Part shown: positions 34,556-43,255 of the stretch, piece after piece
How the letters are laid out: every line of letters begins with the position of its first letter
Position numbering within the stretch: position 1 is the stretch's first letter
Assembly (NCBI RefSeq): GCF_030388325.1
Contig: NZ_CP103794.1
Location: 2,356,001-2,420,000, forward strand
DNA length: 64,000 bases
Direction of reading: 5' to 3'
Source: Flavobacterium johnsoniae
GTDB lineage: Bacteria > Bacteroidota > Bacteroidia > Flavobacteriales > Flavobacteriaceae
Made by a program: the position numbers and the translations under genes
Notes under the pieces: model-generated
Seen by the model: the letters and a program-made list of their open reading frames with translations, nothing else
Told to the model about the DNA's origin: nothing
Database searches by the model: none

Positions 34556-37459
34556 ATGTCAAACCAAGAGTTACAGCAGTTATCCGAATCATTAGAAGGA
34601 ACACTTTTATATGATGATCTTCATAAAACACTTTATTCTACCGATGCTTCGGTGTACAGAATTAGACCAAATGCTGTGGCATTGCCAAAAACTACGGTAG
34701 ATATCAGTAAATTAATTCGTTTTGCGGCGAAACACAATATTTCGGTTACGCCAAGAACAGCAGGAACTTCATTAGCAGGTCAGGCGGTTGGAGACGGACT
34801 TGTGATTGATGTTTCGAAACATTTTACCAAAATATTAGGTTATAATGCGGAGAAAAAAACGGTAACGGTTCAGCCAGGTGTGATTCGTGATGAACTGAAT
34901 TTATTCTTGAAACCTCACGATGTTTTCTTCGCTCCAATTACTTCGACTTCAAACCGTGCGATGATTGGCGGAATGGTAGGAAACAATTCATCTGGAACAA
35001 CTTCGATTCGTTATGGTGTAACTCGCGATAAAATTGTTGAGGTAAAAACGATTTTAAGTGACGGAACAGAAGTAGCTTTTGGCGAACTGACATCAGCTGA
35101 ATTTATTGAAAAAACGAAAGGAGATTCTTTAGAAAATAAAATCTACAAAAGCGTTTACGACGAACTTTCGGTAAAAGAAAATCAGGAAGAAATTATAAGA
35201 GAATTTCCAAAACCGGAAATTCACAGAAGAAATACAGGTTATGCCGTAGATATTCTCCTAAAATCAGAATTATTTGGCGGAACAGAACCGACAGTCAATC
35301 TAGGAAAATTACTTTGCGGAAGTGAAGGAACTTTGGCTTTTACAACCGAAATCACTTTAAAAGTAGACGATTTGCCGCCTGCACATAATATTATGGTCGT
35401 GGCGCATTATCATACCATTCAGGAATCTTTAGAATCTGTTGTTGTGGCGATGAAACATCATTTGTACACTTGCGAAATGATCGACGACACGATTTTGGAT
35501 TGTACAAAAACGAACCGTGAACACATTAAAAATCGTTTCTTTTTGGTTGGCGAACCAAAAGCGATTATGCTTTTTGAAGTAGCTTCACACAATTTAGAAG
35601 ATGCCGAAAAACAAGCCGATGCTTTAATTGCAGATTTAGAAAAACATAATTTTGGTTACGCAAGCGTTAAAATTTACGGATCAGATATTGATAAAGCCAA
35701 TGAACTTAGAAAAGCCGGATTAGGTCTTTTAGGAAGCATTGTTGGCGATGATAAAGCTGCTGATTCTATTGAAGATACAGCCGTAGAGTTAAGTGATTTG
35801 CCAGCTTATATTGCGGAGTTTTCAGCTATGATGTTAAGTCACGGACAAGAAGCAATTTATTACGCGCATGCTGGTGCTGGAGAATTGCACTTGCGTCCGG
35901 TTTTGAATTTGAAGAAAACGGAAGATTTAAAACTATTCAGAACCATTGCAACCGATGTAGCGCATTTGGTGAAAAAATATAGAGGTTCATTAAGTGGTGA
36001 ACATGGTGACGGAATCGTGCGTGGCGAATTTATTCCGTTTATGATTGGCGATAAAAACTACGAATTGCTGAAAAGATTAAAATTAGCTTTTGATCCAAAT
36101 TCGGTTTTGAATATAGGGAAGATTGTCAATGCGTTGAAAATGGACGAAAATCATCGTGTAATTTCGGGAAGGGTAGAACCAGATATTAAAACATTTCAGG
36201 ATTTCTCAGACAGTTTAGGAATTTTACGTGCGGCTGAAAAATGCAACGGTTCTGGAGATTGCCGAAAAATGCCATCTGCGGGAGGAGCAATGTGTCCGAG
36301 TTATCGCGCGACCAGAAATGAAAAAGAAACGACTCGTGCACGTGCAAATGCTTTACGTGAATATTTGACGTATTCTGAAAAAGAAAACAAATTTGACCAG
36401 AAAGAATTATACGAAGTTTTTGAGTTATGTGTAAGCTGTAAAGCCTGTGCGAGCGAATGTCCTAGTAATGTTGACGTTGCAACTCTGAAAGCGGAATTTT
36501 TATACCAATATCAAAAAGCAAACGGATTCTCAACCCGAAGTAAAATTTTTGCCAACAACGCTAAACTGAATAAAATGGGAAGTTTGTTTCCATCTATCAC
36601 GAATTTTATTTCGAATCAGTCTTTGGTTAAAAAATCAATGGGAATTGCACCCGAAAGACAAGTTCCGCTTTTGGCGAAAAAGACTTTTAGAAAATGGTAT
36701 GCAAATAATAAACCAGCAGGAACAGATTTTCCAAACGGAAGATTATATTTATTTGTAGATGAATTCACGAATTATTATGATGTGAATATCGGAATTGATG
36801 CTTTTGAATTATTGACTAAACTAGGATATCAGGTTTTGGTTATTGATCATGAGGAAAGTGGAAGAACGTATCTTTCGAAAGGATTTTTGGAAGAAGCGAA
36901 GAAAATCGCCAATCACAACGTAACTGTTTTTAAAGATTTGGTTTTAGCCAACGCGCCTTTAGTAGGAATCGAACCTTCGGCAATTTTGACTTTCAGGGAC
37001 GAATATCTTCGTTTAGCTGATGACAAAGAAGCGGCTGAAAAATTATCAAGAAATGCTTTTACGATTGAAGAATTCTTCAAAAAAGAAATCATAGACGGAA
37101 AAATAACTTCAGATTCATTTTCAGAAGAAACCAAAGAAATTAAAATTCACGGACATTGTCATCAAAAATCTTTGAGTTCTGTTGAAGCAACTTTCGCTAT
37201 GCTAAATCTTCCTAAAAATAATACCGTTACAATTTATAATTCAGGTTGTTGCGGAATGGCGGGTTCTTTTGGATATGAAAAAGAACATTATAAAGTAAGT
37301 ATGCAAATGGGCGAGGATACTTTATTTCCTAAAGTAAGAAACACGGCAGAAAATGTAAAAATCGCAGCAGCAGGAACAAGCTGCCGTCATCAAATTTATG
37401 ATGGAACTAAACGTGAAGCGCAGCATCCTGTTAGTATTTTGAGAAGCTGTTTGAAGTAA
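34556..37459 (+). CDS. FAD-binding / Fe-S oxidoreductase, D-lactate (D-2-hydroxyacid) dehydrogenase type
   Basis: A 967-aa fusion of a GlcD-type flavin domain and a GlcF-type iron-sulfur domain. The PCMH FAD-binding fold covers about 35-270 (TPRTAGTSLAGQAVGDGLVID; GGMVGNNSSGTTSIRYG) and the FAD-oxidase C domain about 290-540 (GEHGDGIVRGEF). Cys motifs for two 4Fe-4S clusters occur near 562 (CNGSGDCRKM) and 624 (CVSCKACASECP), and the CCG-type motif GCCGMAG near 897. The family oxidises D-lactate or D-2-hydroxyglutarate and feeds electrons to quinone. MurQ, encoded 14 kb away in the same locus, produces D-lactate, so D-lactate is the favoured substrate by context. Confidence 0.9.
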   Translation: MSNQELQQLSESLEGTLLYDDLHKTLYSTDASVYRIRPNAVALPKTTVDISKLIRFAAKHNISVTPRTAGTSLAGQAVGDGLVIDVSKHFTKILGYNAEKKTVTVQPGVIRDELNLFLKPHDVFFAPITSTSNRAMIGGMVGNNSSGTTSIRYGVTRDKIVEVKTILSDGTEVAFGELTSAEFIEKTKGDSLENKIYKSVYDELSVKENQEEIIREFPKPEIHRRNTGYAVDILLKSELFGGTEPTVNLGKLLCGSEGTLAFTTEITLKVDDLPPAHNIMVVAHYHTIQESLESVVVAMKHHLYTCEMIDDTILDCTKTNREHIKNRFFLVGEPKAIMLFEVASHNLEDAEKQADALIADLEKHNFGYASVKIYGSDIDKANELRKAGLGLLGSIVGDDKAADSIEDTAVELSDLPAYIAEFSAMMLSHGQEAIYYAHAGAGELHLRPVLNLKKTEDLKLFRTIATDVAHLVKKYRGSLSGEHGDGIVRGEFIPFMIGDKNYELLKRLKLAFDPNSVLNIGKIVNALKMDENHRVISGRVEPDIKTFQDFSDSLGILRAAEKCNGSGDCRKMPSAGGAMCPSYRATRNEKETTRARANALREYLTYSEKENKFDQKELYEVFELCVSCKACASECPSNVDVATLKAEFLYQYQKANGFSTRSKIFANNAKLNKMGSLFPSITNFISNQSLVKKSMGIAPERQVPLLAKKTFRKWYANNKPAGTDFPNGRLYLFVDEFTNYYDVNIGIDAFELLTKLGYQVLVIDHEESGRTYLSKGFLEEAKKIANHNVTVFKDLVLANAPLVGIEPSAILTFRDEYLRLADDKEAAEKLSRNAFTIEEFFKKEIIDGKITSDSFSEETKEIKIHGHCHQKSLSSVEATFAMLNLPKNNTVTIYNSGCCGMAGSFGYEKEHYKVSMQMGEDTLFPKVRNTAENVKIAAAGTSCRHQIYDGTKREAQHPVSILRSCLK

Positions 37460-37510
37460 TTTAACCGCAAAGTTCGCAAAGAATTACGCAAAGAGCGCTA
37501 AGAATTTTTT

Positions 37511-37715
37511 GCCACAGATTAAAGGATTAAAATGATTTTTAAAGAATATTTTAAACAAACCTAATCCTTAAAGTTTGTCATTTCTACGAAGGAGAAATCT
37601 CCGCGAGAAGCTCGACAAAGATTGGACTCTCGTTGCGGAGTTACTTGTGGAGATTTCTCCTTCGTCGAAATGACATAGAACGAGAAAAAATCCTTTTAAT
37701 CCTTTAATCTGTGGC
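37511..37715. repeat. Nested palindromic repeats (CCACAGATTAAAGG type enclosing type B)
   Basis: A 22-bp perfect inverted repeat (37511-37532 with 37694-37715, GCCACAGATTAAAGGATTAA...) encloses another, type B: TGTCATTTCTACGAAGGAGA... at 37576-37602 pairing with 37649-37675 over 27 bp with one mismatch. Type B copies also occur at 45257-45355 and 47575-47679. The gap 37460-37867 contains no gene; besides this it holds direct-repeat copy 1 and the small REP hairpin at 37774. Confidence 0.85.
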
Positions 37716-37765
37716 AAAAAAATATTAAAGCTTAACTTTCTTTCCAGTTTCAGCAGCTTTATAAA
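37682..37765. repeat. Direct-repeat copy 1 flanking the TonB/GLPGLI gene pair
   Basis: An 84-bp stretch identical, apart from a 2-bp indel, to 41672-41753. It contains a copy of the last 12 codons and stop of the Gfo/Idh oxidoreductase gene (..KAAETGKKVKL) detached from the rest of that gene. Confidence 0.9.
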
Positions 37766-37773
37766 ACCCGATA

Positions 37774-37794
37774 GCGCGGATTTGTAATCCGTGC
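37774..37794. repeat. REP-like hairpin
   Basis: GCGCGGATTTGTAATCCGTG plus C: 9-bp arms around TGT with one G-U pair. This GC-rich motif stands out from its AT-rich surroundings and resembles REP elements of Bacteroidota. It lies at the junction just inside direct-repeat copy 1. Confidence 0.6.
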
Positions 37795-37867
37795 CCGCAA
37801 CGATTGAATGTTATATGTCTCGGATAGAATTAAAAAACTGATGGAAGCGGCAACGTACTTGCTAAAT

Positions 37868-40522
37868 TTAAAAATTCCATTTAAGTTTCAGTAAAAAGTA
37901 ACGAGGCAATAAATTATAACTGTATTTGTTTAGAGAGTAATCAGTTATTTGAATTTGTTCAAATTTATTTTCGTTAAAAATATTTTTTAAAACAAATGCG
38001 GCTTCCCATTTTTTATGTTTCGGATTATGTTTTACTTCAAAATCTACAAATAAATAATCATTGCTAGGATTATTCAGACTAGGAATAAAATAGTCTGAAA
38101 TCGCGGTCATGTTCCAAGTTTTTGAAGGATTATAATAAAGTTTAAAATGATTTTCTAAAATTGAATTCTTATTCTTGTTTTGATTTTCGTCACTTTTAAA
38201 AACATTTAAAATGTAAGAAGTTTCATTTTCAAAATTCCATTTTAAATCAAAAGCAGTTTTAACATACAAAGACTCTCGAAACGCCTGACCTTGATTGTTT
38301 CGTAATTCAGAATTATTAATGCGATTTTGATAATTATTTAGTGAATAATTAGAATTTAACCGAAAAGTTGATGACAAATAAGGAATCAGCTTAGTTATTG
38401 AAAAATCAGCATTCCACTGATTATTGTTTGTTGGCAGAAAAAAGTAAGTTGATTTATTAAGTTGTGAGCTTATCGTTGTATTTTGAAAAAAATTCCCATT
38501 GTCTGTTTGAAATGTGATTCCACCATTCATTAAAAACTGATTAAACAGGTCCGATTTATTATAGTTTATCGAAATTCGTTTTGTTTTGGTAAAATTAAGA
38601 AGTGGCGTATTTTGTATTAATGAACGTGTATTTGTTAAAATCCAATTTGAGAATAAATGTCTTTCATCTAAAGGTTTTTGTGAATAAAGCGCATTGAAAC
38701 TCAAAATATCAGTTTCATTGAGCTTATAAGATAAATTCAGTGAAGGTTCAAAGACAAAATCATTTTTCTTTTGATTTACAGAAGTTTCATAATCAGTAAA
38801 TTCCTGATGCAAATAGCTTAATGAATATTTTGCCTCAAAAGTCCATCTATTAATAAAGTATTTGAACAATCCATTCTGATATATTTTACTTTTCTGATAA
38901 TCATAATTATTTTGAAATGAAGCAGGAGCATCCACGTCAGAATCGGATAATTGAGATAAAAAAGAGGTGGAGTTAAAAATCCAGCCGGCAGAAAAATTAA
39001 ATTTCTTTTTATTCTTTTTTCCTAATAATAAAAAATCTGCGTTTACAAATTGTTTTTTTGGATTCACTTCTTGAAAATTGACATTTACTAAAGGATCAAT
39101 TGTTATATCTGGTGTTACATTAAACGTTTGCGGTATTTCGCTAATTGCATGTAAAAAGGTAGCCTGAAAAGCATTATCAGTCGAAAAACGCTTAATAAAT
39201 TGTGCTTTTTGATTGAAGTAACGCGATTCTGAAGTTAATCTAGATTCAAAAACTGTGGTTTTATTCTGAAGATCTTCAGTAGGTGTTATAATATCTTCTT
39301 TTTGAAGTTTGAGATCATAGGTTAAAGATGCGTCTTTTTTTAGATTATATTTTAAATTAAAATCGGCTCTGTACTGCCTTGGCTTTTTTAAAATATTTGT
39401 GTAATCTGTTGTATGGATATCTCCACTTTCTAGGTAATATGTGTTTTCGTATGCCCGTTGGGCACTAATTCTATCATTTATAAAAGATAAATTTGTTTTG
39501 AGTTTTAATTGTTTTGTAATAGTAAAAATGGAATTATAACTTGCAAATAACTGATTGTTTAGATTTACGCGGTCATCACTTAAATTTGAACTAAAAACCG
39601 ACTCTGGTAGTGTCTTGGAAACTTTTAACTGATCTTCTTTCAAAGCTTCTGCATTAAATTGAAAGCCATAATAATCTATTGGGGATTTATTTTCTCCCAA
39701 ATTATTGAAGTTTATAGTTGTAAACGATTTATTCTTATTCGATATTCCCAATAGTAAGGCATCAATTTTATTCATAGGCTCGCCAGAGTCATTCCATCCG
39801 TTTCCATATTCCATAGAGCCAGACAAATCAACCATGCCTTTTTTTAAAACCAAATTTAAAGCTACTTTATCTCCTGTTTCAAATCCTTTTAACAACGGAT
39901 TTTCATTATAATTTTCTATAGCCTGAACCTGATCTACCATATTGACATTGATATTTTTGGTTCCTATAGTGTAATTTGAATCAAATAAATTATCGCCGCC
40001 CAAAGTAACGGTTTCTATGCTTTTACCTTTAAATTTTATAATTCCTGATTTTTCATTGACTTCAATTCCTGGAAGTTTTTTGATGACATCAATTATTTTT
40101 GATTCATTACCATTTAAGAAAGACTTTACATTATACTTTGTGGTATCTTCAACTACTTCAATAGCTTTCGGTTTCTCTATGATTACTTCTTTTAAAACAA
40201 TTTTTGAATCAGAAAACAATTGAATATCGTAATGGTATGTTTTGTCAGTTTCAGGATTGGATAAAACAATTTTTTCAGATAAGTAACCAAAGGATTTTAC
40301 CTCTAAAAGTAAGCTTTTATAGTTGTTTTTTAATTGAAAGGAAAATTGGCCATTTCGAACCGTTTTGTATTCCTGAATTGGATTTTCATCTGTTCCTTCT
40401 CTCATCAATAAGGTTGCAACCTGAATGGGCGAACCGTTTTGATCGTTAATTTTGCCAACTATTTTTTGAGAATAAGACCATTGTATAAAAAATAATAAAA
40501 TAAAAATAAATCTCTTTATCAT
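37868..40522 (-). CDS. TonB-dependent receptor-like outer-membrane barrel protein
   Basis: An 884-aa exported protein (signal MIKRFIFILLFFIQWSYS). A carboxypeptidase-regulatory-like domain comes first (KIVGKINDQNGSPIQVATLLM, about 20-105), then a reduced plug domain (VIKKLPGIEVNEKSGIIKFKGK, about 130-230) and an outer-membrane beta-barrel to the C-terminal KLKWNF. It differs from SusC and lacks a SusD partner. The GLPGLI gene lies 6 bp upstream on the same strand, so the two form an operon. The ligand is unknown. The pair sits between two copies of an 82-84 bp direct repeat and was probably inserted here. Confidence 0.88.
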   Translation of the reverse strand: MIKRFIFILLFFIQWSYSQKIVGKINDQNGSPIQVATLLMREGTDENPIQEYKTVRNGQFSFQLKNNYKSLLLEVKSFGYLSEKIVLSNPETDKTYHYDIQLFSDSKIVLKEVIIEKPKAIEVVEDTTKYNVKSFLNGNESKIIDVIKKLPGIEVNEKSGIIKFKGKSIETVTLGGDNLFDSNYTIGTKNINVNMVDQVQAIENYNENPLLKGFETGDKVALNLVLKKGMVDLSGSMEYGNGWNDSGEPMNKIDALLLGISNKNKSFTTINFNNLGENKSPIDYYGFQFNAEALKEDQLKVSKTLPESVFSSNLSDDRVNLNNQLFASYNSIFTITKQLKLKTNLSFINDRISAQRAYENTYYLESGDIHTTDYTNILKKPRQYRADFNLKYNLKKDASLTYDLKLQKEDIITPTEDLQNKTTVFESRLTSESRYFNQKAQFIKRFSTDNAFQATFLHAISEIPQTFNVTPDITIDPLVNVNFQEVNPKKQFVNADFLLLGKKNKKKFNFSAGWIFNSTSFLSQLSDSDVDAPASFQNNYDYQKSKIYQNGLFKYFINRWTFEAKYSLSYLHQEFTDYETSVNQKKNDFVFEPSLNLSYKLNETDILSFNALYSQKPLDERHLFSNWILTNTRSLIQNTPLLNFTKTKRISINYNKSDLFNQFLMNGGITFQTDNGNFFQNTTISSQLNKSTYFFLPTNNNQWNADFSITKLIPYLSSTFRLNSNYSLNNYQNRINNSELRNNQGQAFRESLYVKTAFDLKWNFENETSYILNVFKSDENQNKNKNSILENHFKLYYNPSKTWNMTAISDYFIPSLNNPSNDYLFVDFEVKHNPKHKKWEAAFVLKNIFNENKFEQIQITDYSLNKYSYNLLPRYFLLKLKWNF

Positions 40523-40528
40523 ATTTTA

Positions 40529-41350
40529 TTATTTTATACCATACTTTTTATCGGCTGTATAATCGGTATCATTTTCCTCAATATAGCGTTCTTTAATCAT
40601 TCTACGCATAACTACACCTCCTACCTGGCCGTCCGCGTATTGAAATTTATCCGCTGCTATAGCTTTTTCTTTATACAATTTTTTAAACTCATCCCAACTA
40701 TATTTTTTGTCCTCTAAAAAGGGATTGGTAAAAATGGCACTGTTTATTGTTGCTAAGTCATTAAAACGAATGGATTGGGCTTTCCAGCTGTAATTATCTT
40801 TGTCATTAGAATAAGCTTCTAAAATAAACCCTGGTAAATCATCAAATTTCCATGGTCCACCCGGAGGTAAATCTGTTGTAAACCAAGCAGTATAATTACG
40901 CCCTCTGAATTCTGTTGTGGCTTTTTGGCATTTATAGTCCAATATCTCTTTATATTCTTCTGTTACTTTCCAGTTAAAAATGTTTATAGAATCTTTGATT
41001 ACAAAAAAACGGGGTATAATAATATCTTTTAGATAGGTTGTTCCTTCTTTGTAATCCTTAAAAACAGTATTCAGATTTTTGCCTTTAGGATTCCATTCTA
41101 ATCCTTGTTGAGCATTGGGCTTGAGAGTAGCGGCATTATCTGAATTGTTTTTTGTGATCTTATCGTACACGGAAAGTTGTTTACCAGGAAATAGCTGTAA
41201 TTTTTCATAATAGGAATATTTGTTGTTATTAGCTCGAACTTGTATGAAGGAATATTCATAGTCAACTTCAATAATTTTATCATTTGTAGACTGAGCAGAA
41301 GTGATTATTGTAAAAAATAAAAACAAAATATAGGTATAATTTAATTTCAT
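40529..41350 (-). CDS. GLPGLI family protein
   Basis: A 273-aa exported protein (signal KLNYTYILFLFFTIITSAQS). It has the family core: KIIEVDYEY near 25, DYKCQKATTEFRGRNYTAWFTTDLP near 140, and GPWKFDDLPGFIL near 170, where DLPGFI replaces the name-giving GLPGLI. Such proteins are widespread in Bacteroidota next to TonB-type barrels; their function is not established. Here it precedes the barrel gene by 6 bp. Confidence 0.88.
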   Translation of the reverse strand: MKLNYTYILFLFFTIITSAQSTNDKIIEVDYEYSFIQVRANNNKYSYYEKLQLFPGKQLSVYDKITKNNSDNAATLKPNAQQGLEWNPKGKNLNTVFKDYKEGTTYLKDIIIPRFFVIKDSINIFNWKVTEEYKEILDYKCQKATTEFRGRNYTAWFTTDLPPGGPWKFDDLPGFILEAYSNDKDNYSWKAQSIRFNDLATINSAIFTNPFLEDKKYSWDEFKKLYKEKAIAADKFQYADGQVGGVVMRRMIKERYIEENDTDYTADKKYGIK

Positions 41351-41605
41351 AGGTATATTTATTTTGCGTCGATTGCTATAGTATAAAGTTGCCTTATGTT
41401 CTCAATTGTAAAATATATCTAAACATTTAAGTTTTTTTTGTTAACAGGTGTAATATTACAAAAACAGAATTGAACATAAAGTGAAAATTTTCTTAAAAAA
41501 AATATACGAATTCATGCTTTTTAAGGTGAATTTTTTAAAAGATAATTTATTTATTGAGTTTTGGGTAATAATAAACAAATCACATTATTCTTTAAATTAA
41601 ATTTT

Positions 41606-41633
41606 GCAAATCTACCCTGATGGGTAGATTTGC
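41606..41633. repeat. Perfect 12-bp inverted repeat upstream of the GLPGLI gene
   Basis: GCAAATCTACCC, loop TGAT, then the exact complement. No T-run on either side, so not a typical terminator. It lies 39 bp inside the second direct-repeat copy and could be an end structure of the inserted segment. The rest of the gap 41351-41712 is AT-rich with no gene. Confidence 0.6.
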
Positions 41634-41671
41634 AATTCGTACTTGCAGAAATTAAACGCAATATAAAATGA

Positions 41672-41753
41672 GAGAAAAAATCCTTTTAATCCTTTAATCT
41701 GTGGCAAAAAAATTAAAGCTTAACTTTCTTTCCAGTTTCAGCAGCTTTATAAA
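41672..41753. repeat. Direct-repeat copy 2, spanning the 3' end of the Gfo/Idh gene
   Basis: An 82-bp partner of 37682-37765. It includes the true C-terminus and stop codon of the oxidoreductase at 41713. Confidence 0.9.
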
Positions 41754-42870
41754 TTGCGTTAATGATTTTTACATCTTTAATCCCTTCTTCGCCTGTAATA
41801 TGATTTGGAAGTTTTTGGTTTGCCAAAATGACTTTACAAATCTCATCCATTTGGGTTTGTTGTTGATTTATAACGGGAAAATTAAATGGTTTTCCATCCG
41901 ATCTTTTTCCTATAAAAGGTCCATAGCTTACAGCAGGACTCATTTCAAAAAAGCCTTCATCTGCGGCAGCGTAAAAACGATCAATTCCAAAACCACAAGA
42001 ACTGCTACAATTTGCAACGGCACCGCTCGGGAATTCCATTTGCCAAGTGATATTTTCTTCAACTTGAGAAAACATATTTTTGTTATTGACATATCCAAAT
42101 TGTGCAGTAACGGCAATTGGTTCTTCGCCTAAAACGTAACGTGAAACCTGAATGCAATAAATTCCTAAATTAATCAAACAGCCGCCGCCTGCCCATTTTT
42201 TAGTCAATCTCCATTCTTTGCGGGCATTTAAATCAACTGGTTTATTAATGTCACGAACGTCATAAGTACTATAACCCAGACCAGTTTCAATATAACGAAC
42301 TTGTCCCATAACTTTTTCTTGTCCGAGACGTTTTATTTCTAGATGATTTGGTTCGTAATGCAGGCGATAACCCATTGCTAATTGTACATTATTATCGTTG
42401 CAAACTTTTATCATTTCTTCGCAATCTTCAGGAGTAATTGCCATTGGTTTTTCAACAATAACGTGTTTTCCTGCTTTTGCAGCTCGAACAGTAAATTCTT
42501 TATGCAATGCATTTGGAGTTACAACATACACTAAATCAATGTCTTTGTTTTTTACGATTGAATCAAAATTTTCGTAGTTGTAAATATTCTTTTCAGGAAT
42601 GTTATATTTCTTTTTCCATGTTTCTGCCTTAGATGGCGTGCCAGTAACAATTCCAGTAAGCTGGCAATATTCAGAAATCTGAAGTCCTTCAGCAAGAAGT
42701 GAAGCATAATTTCCTAATCCGCATAAAGCGATATTTAATTTTTTTCCTGTGTACGGGATATGTGTTTTTTCTGTTTCGGTGATAAAAGAAGGAAGTGAAG
42801 TCATTACGACTGAAGCTCCAACGCCTAGTCCAAATTTGTTTACAAAAGAACGTCTTGAAATTTTTTCCAT
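41713..42870 (-). CDS. Tat-exported Gfo/Idh/MocA family oxidoreductase
   Basis: A 385-aa NAD(P)-dependent oxidoreductase. The N-terminus EKISRRSFVNKFGLGVGASVVM carries a twin-arginine signal (SRRSFV), implying export of the folded, cofactor-loaded protein to the periplasm. The Rossmann motif is ALCGLGNYAS near 50, and the catalytic Lys region is VEKPMAITPE near 140. The C-terminal alpha/beta domain follows. The family includes glucose-fructose oxidoreductase and GH109-like glycosidases; the sugar substrate is unknown. Its 3' end is duplicated 4 kb away at 37.7 kb. Confidence 0.92.
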   Translation of the reverse strand: MEKISRRSFVNKFGLGVGASVVMTSLPSFITETEKTHIPYTGKKLNIALCGLGNYASLLAEGLQISEYCQLTGIVTGTPSKAETWKKKYNIPEKNIYNYENFDSIVKNKDIDLVYVVTPNALHKEFTVRAAKAGKHVIVEKPMAITPEDCEEMIKVCNDNNVQLAMGYRLHYEPNHLEIKRLGQEKVMGQVRYIETGLGYSTYDVRDINKPVDLNARKEWRLTKKWAGGGCLINLGIYCIQVSRYVLGEEPIAVTAQFGYVNNKNMFSQVEENITWQMEFPSGAVANCSSSCGFGIDRFYAAADEGFFEMSPAVSYGPFIGKRSDGKPFNFPVINQQQTQMDEICKVILANQKLPNHITGEEGIKDVKIINAIYKAAETGKKVKL

Positions 42871-42951
42871 AAAATGATTCTTTAAAATTAAATACTACTT
42901 GATTAGTAAGCTGATTTTAAGAAATGTTACATTTGTCATTGAAGAAAAGGG

Positions 42952-43046
42952 TTTCACGCAGATTAGGAAGATTTTAGCAGATTTAATTTAAAAAGTGAAT
43001 TTAATCTACTGATATCTGCTTAAATCTTTTTTTAATCTGCGTGAAA
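42952..43046. repeat. Dispersed inverted repeat (CACGCAGATT type)
   Basis: TTTCACGCAGATTA at 42952-42965 is exactly complementary to 43033-43046, with further internal complementarity. Same family as 34355-34437. The gap 42871-43255 otherwise holds only the promoter of the permease. Confidence 0.7.
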
Positions 43047-43166
43047 AAAAAATAATCTGCTTTCAGATAGCTATCGAGAGAGTAGAAAAACTTGCGACTT
43101 TGAGTCTTAGTGGCAGAAAAATAATTCGTGGCAGAAAAAAACACCACTCAAAACAAAATCGTTTTA

Positions 43167-43192
43167 TATATTTGATTTAACGATTAAATTTG
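43167..43192 (+). promoter_or_regulatory. Tandem -7 elements of the amino-acid permease gene
   Basis: TATATTTG at 43167 and TAAATTTG at 43185, both fitting TAnnTTTG, 64-90 bp before the ATG at 43256. Confidence 0.4.
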
Positions 43193-43255
43193 CATTATTT
43201 GCAAAATAAAACAAAAACGACTGAATTAAATTAATTTTATAACAGCAAAACATAT

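Noticed and set aside
37868..41350. Composite transposon carrying the TonB/GLPGLI genes
   Set aside because: No transposase, no terminal inverted repeats of IS type and no short target duplication; only the long direct repeat supports insertion.
41606..41633. Terminator for the oxidoreductase gene or the GLPGLI gene
   Set aside because: The perfect stem lacks a T-run on either strand and lies upstream of the GLPGLI gene, so it is listed only as an inverted repeat.
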